In this document: positions 61,444 to 64,000 of the stretch, piece by piece
How positions within the stretch are numbered: position 1 is the first letter of the stretch
Layout: every line of letters begins with the position of its first letter
NCBI GenBank assembly: GCA_001698425.1
Contig: MBRE01000059.1
Span: 55,551 to 119,550 of the forward strand
DNA length: 64,000 nucleotides
Origin: Oscillatoriales cyanobacterium USR001
Lineage (GTDB): Bacteria > Cyanobacteriota > Cyanobacteriia > Cyanobacteriales > Microcoleaceae
Direction of reading: 5' to 3'
Program-made: the position numbers and the translations under genes
The notes under the pieces: generated by a model
What the model was told of the DNA's origin: nothing
The model's input: only the letters and a program-made list of their open reading frames with translations
Databases searched by the model: none

Positions 61444-64000
61444 ATGACTGCCAATATTACTTCCACAAATTCACTTCAATCTGTTCAACAACCTCAAACT
61501 AAATCTCTAGTCTTCATTGACTCCGATCTCGACGACTCCCAAACCCTTGCTTCTGGGATTTTTACCGGAGCAAAGATTATCTTTTTAGATAGAAAAGACA
61601 ACGGAATTAAGCAAATTACCTCAGCACTGCAAGAATATGCAAATGCTGGTGAATCCATTGGCGAAATTCACATCTTTTCTCATGGAAGTCAAGGCAACCT
61701 GCAACTAGGATCTACAGTTGTTAATTCTGACAATTTATCAGAATATCAAAATCAATTGCAACAGTGGAAATCCGCACTCAGCGACACCGCAGATATCATG
61801 CTTTACGGCTGCGATGTCGCCGCAGGTGAAGGCAATAATTTTCTTCAGCAATTAAGTCAATTAACTGGCGCGGACATTGCTGCGTCTACCAACAAAACAG
61901 GAAATGCAGCTTTAGGTGGTGACTGGAATTTAGAGTTTTTCAAGGGAGACATTGAATCAGCAATACCTCTTACACAACAAGCAATTGCCAACTACAAAAA
62001 TGTTTTAGCTACCATTACCGTTACCAACAATAATGATAGCGGTACTGGTTCATTAAGAGCAGCAATTGCCTCTGCTACTGCGGGCGATACAATTGTATTT
62101 GACTCCAGTTTAGCTAATCAGACAATTACCCTTACTAGCGGCCAACTTCTTGTCAACAAAAATTTGATTATCGACGGTGCAGCGGCGGCTAATTTAACCA
62201 TCAGTGGTAATAATGCTTCGCGGGTAATAGAAACCGGAGACTTCACTAATGTTACTCTCAGAAATCTGGTGGTGAAGAATGGAAAAACTGCTGATATTGA
62301 CCCCACAAATGAAGCTACTAGCTCCGGTGGTGGTATTCGAGGTGGGGGATTTGGTACTTTAACTTTAGAGAATTGCCAAGTTAACAATAACGTCGCTGGT
62401 TTCGGTGGTGGAGTTTACACTGGCTTCCGTAGCACTACCATTGTAACTAACTGTAAATTTGACGGTAATGATGGCTCTTTAGCTCCTAATACTGAAAGAG
62501 GTGGAGGCGCGATCGCGACTAAAAGCGGGGGTATTCTCACTATCAAAGATAGTGAATTTACCAACAACCAAGGCACTTATGGTGGAGCAGTTAATAACTT
62601 ATTAACCAGCTTAACCATAGATAATTCAAAATTCATTTCTAACCGCACGGTTAAAGATGTCGGCGGTGCAGTTTATACCGATGGTGCCAATGCCTCTGGT
62701 CCTAATTCTACCCCCGGTCCTGTTGGTGGAAATATCGTCATCCGCAATAGTTTATTTGATGGTAACATCGGCACAAAAGAGGGAGGAGCAGGCTTTATTT
62801 TTGGCTATCCTCCAGACAAATTAGTTCTGGAAAATCTCACCGTCATTAACAACAAAGCAACCCAAATATCGGGAAATGGTGGTTCGGGAGGTGGTTTACG
62901 AGTTGGAAACTTTGAAAGTATAAAAGTCGGAAATTCCACTTTTGCAAACAACATAGCTGAAGATAATGCTGGCGGTTTATATATTGGAGAAAGGGGCAAT
63001 GTTGACATTACAAATAGCACATTTTCTGGGAATAGTGCTAACAACTTGGGTGGTGGTATTCTCATTAACAGTCACAGTGGTTTTACTACTAATATTGTTA
63101 ACACAACTATTGCCGATAACTACGCAGGCGGATATGCAGGTGCGGTTTCTGTAATTGGCAATCCTGCGCCCTCTGTAATTACCAAAAACTCCATCTTTGC
63201 TAATAATCGGGCGGGTAATCCTTTTAATATTGCACATCATGTTTCAAGGAACTTAATTGATGGGGGGAATAATATTCAATTTCCTGACAGAACTAATCCC
63301 AATGTCCCCAACTCTAATAATGTAACGGCGAATGTAACGATCGCCGATCCTTTACTTGGTCCGTTACAAAGTATAAATGGTGTCTTAGTTAGACCCCTGC
63401 TTACCGGTAGTCCCGCCATAGATGCTGGTAGTAATACGGGCGCACCAACTACCGATCAAACTGGGGAAATTCGCCCCCAAGATGGTGATGCAAATGGCAG
63501 CGCGATCGCGGATATGGGAGCTTATGAATTTCCTGGTAGCATCCCAGAAATTCAGGTGCTAGAAGGTGCAACAGATATTGTCGACAACACAACTTTGCCC
63601 TTAAGTTTTGGCAGCACTCCTGTAGGCACTCCCCTTACCAAATCCTTTACTATCAAGAATTTGGGCAATGCTGTGCTCAATTTGGGCGCGATACAATTAC
63701 CTGCGGGTTTTTCTGTAGTCGGCACTCCCCCAACTAGCGTGGCGGCGTTGGGTTCGGCAATTTTACAAATTCGCCTGAATGCTAGTGTGGCTGGTACTCC
63801 TACAGGTCAAATTTCGTTTACTAATAATGATAGTGACGAAAATCCCTTTAATTTTGCGATCGCGGGTACTGTTACTGCTGTCACCCCAACGCCTACACCA
63901 ACGCCAACGCCTACACCCACCCCTGCACCCACGCCTACGCCCACAGCTACACCAACTCCTACACCAACGCCCACAGCTACACCTACGCCCACAGCGACAC
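61444..64000 (+). CDS. Secreted DUF4347-beta-helix exoprotein 3 (3' end outside window)
   Basis: The frame is open from ATG 61444, preceded by a perfect AAAGGAG, to the window end (852 codons). Residues ~20-170 are DUF4347 (SLVFIDSDLDDSQTLASGIF, IMLYGCDVAAGEGNNFLQQL). The beta-helix is ~185-690. A choice-of-anchor-D/Hydin-like Ig domain (~700-805, TLPLSFGSTPVGTPLTKSFT) follows, which its two neighbours lack. A Thr/Pro repeat linker begins at ~815 and runs off the edge. Whether RTX repeats follow cannot be seen. Confidence 0.9.
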   Translation, partial: MTANITSTNSLQSVQQPQTKSLVFIDSDLDDSQTLASGIFTGAKIIFLDRKDNGIKQITSALQEYANAGESIGEIHIFSHGSQGNLQLGSTVVNSDNLSEYQNQLQQWKSALSDTADIMLYGCDVAAGEGNNFLQQLSQLTGADIAASTNKTGNAALGGDWNLEFFKGDIESAIPLTQQAIANYKNVLATITVTNNNDSGTGSLRAAIASATAGDTIVFDSSLANQTITLTSGQLLVNKNLIIDGAAAANLTISGNNASRVIETGDFTNVTLRNLVVKNGKTADIDPTNEATSSGGGIRGGGFGTLTLENCQVNNNVAGFGGGVYTGFRSTTIVTNCKFDGNDGSLAPNTERGGGAIATKSGGILTIKDSEFTNNQGTYGGAVNNLLTSLTIDNSKFISNRTVKDVGGAVYTDGANASGPNSTPGPVGGNIVIRNSLFDGNIGTKEGGAGFIFGYPPDKLVLENLTVINNKATQISGNGGSGGGLRVGNFESIKVGNSTFANNIAEDNAGGLYIGERGNVDITNSTFSGNSANNLGGGILINSHSGFTTNIVNTTIADNYAGGYAGAVSVIGNPAPSVITKNSIFANNRAGNPFNIAHHVSRNLIDGGNNIQFPDRTNPNVPNSNNVTANVTIADPLLGPLQSINGVLVRPLLTGSPAIDAGSNTGAPTTDQTGEIRPQDGDANGSAIADMGAYEFPGSIPEIQVLEGATDIVDNTTLPLSFGSTPVGTPLTKSFTIKNLGNAVLNLGAIQLPAGFSVVGTPPTSVAALGSAILQIRLNASVAGTPTGQISFTNNDSDENPFNFAIAGTVTAVTPTPTPTPTPTPTPAPTPTPTATPTPTPTPTATPTPTAT

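Overview
This window comes from a cyanobacterium, most likely a filamentous, Oscillatoriales-type one. The evidence is psaC (photosystem I), chlI (Mg-chelatase), ntcA, BtpA, a cyanobacterial Omp85/BamA, very frequent GCGATCGC (HIP1) octamers, and arrays of heptamer repeats (units such as AACAGTT, AATAACA and CCAATAA) between genes. The genus is an inference; no rRNA, tRNA or CRISPR array was seen.

Layout. 1-4.5 kb: the 3' end of a histidine kinase gene, purC and bamA. 4.6-12.7 kb: an accessory, defence-like island. It holds a Uma2 nuclease-fold protein, two membrane proteins, a PD-(D/E)XK nuclease with a long Ser/Asp tail, a vMAP-type HTH protein, a DUF433/PIN-like toxin-antitoxin pair, a lipoprotein serine protease, an AAA ATPase/TOPRIM-like gene pair, and a second copy of the antitoxin with its promoter. 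12.8-30.2 kb: mostly core genes (chlI, ruvC, a Crp/Fnr regulator with mtnX and mtnB, an MlaE-type permease, a TPR protein, a CHASE2-PAS-GGDEF cyclase, a VKOR-thioredoxin fusion, btpA, a Ser/Thr kinase, a CysQ-like phosphatase, clpS and a CPBP protease). 30.4-33.7 kb: a tight three-gene operon of HEPN, KGGVGR ParA-like ATPase and P-loop ATPase, the best candidate here for an undescribed system. 33.8-44.9 kb: TMEM175 channel, beta-propeller, SnoaL-like protein, a large membrane protein, hisB, fabI, ntcA, a DUF3084 protein, psaC and ppk1. 45-54.6 kb: small hypothetical genes, a frameshifted COP23 gene, two tandem protease-TPR-PPC genes, a HEPN/partner pair, a cupin, a methyltransferase and def. 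54.9-64 kb: three large paralogous exoproteins (beta-helix, with DUF4347 in two and RTX in two); the last is cut by the window edge.

How parts work together. Crp/Fnr, mtnX and mtnB are co-directional and tightly spaced, which suggests regulated methionine salvage. The 8.5-12.7 kb segment is bracketed by two direct copies of a block made of promoter plus DUF433 gene, and a 65-bp mobile palindromic repeat forms the C-terminus of the toxin there. The three exoprotein genes share an upstream sequence element at a nearly constant distance from their start codons, so they are probably co-regulated.

Repeats are unusually influential in this window. Heptamer arrays or MITE-like elements supply the last codons or stop codons of mtnX, btpA, ruvC, the PIN-like toxin and a 57-aa gene.
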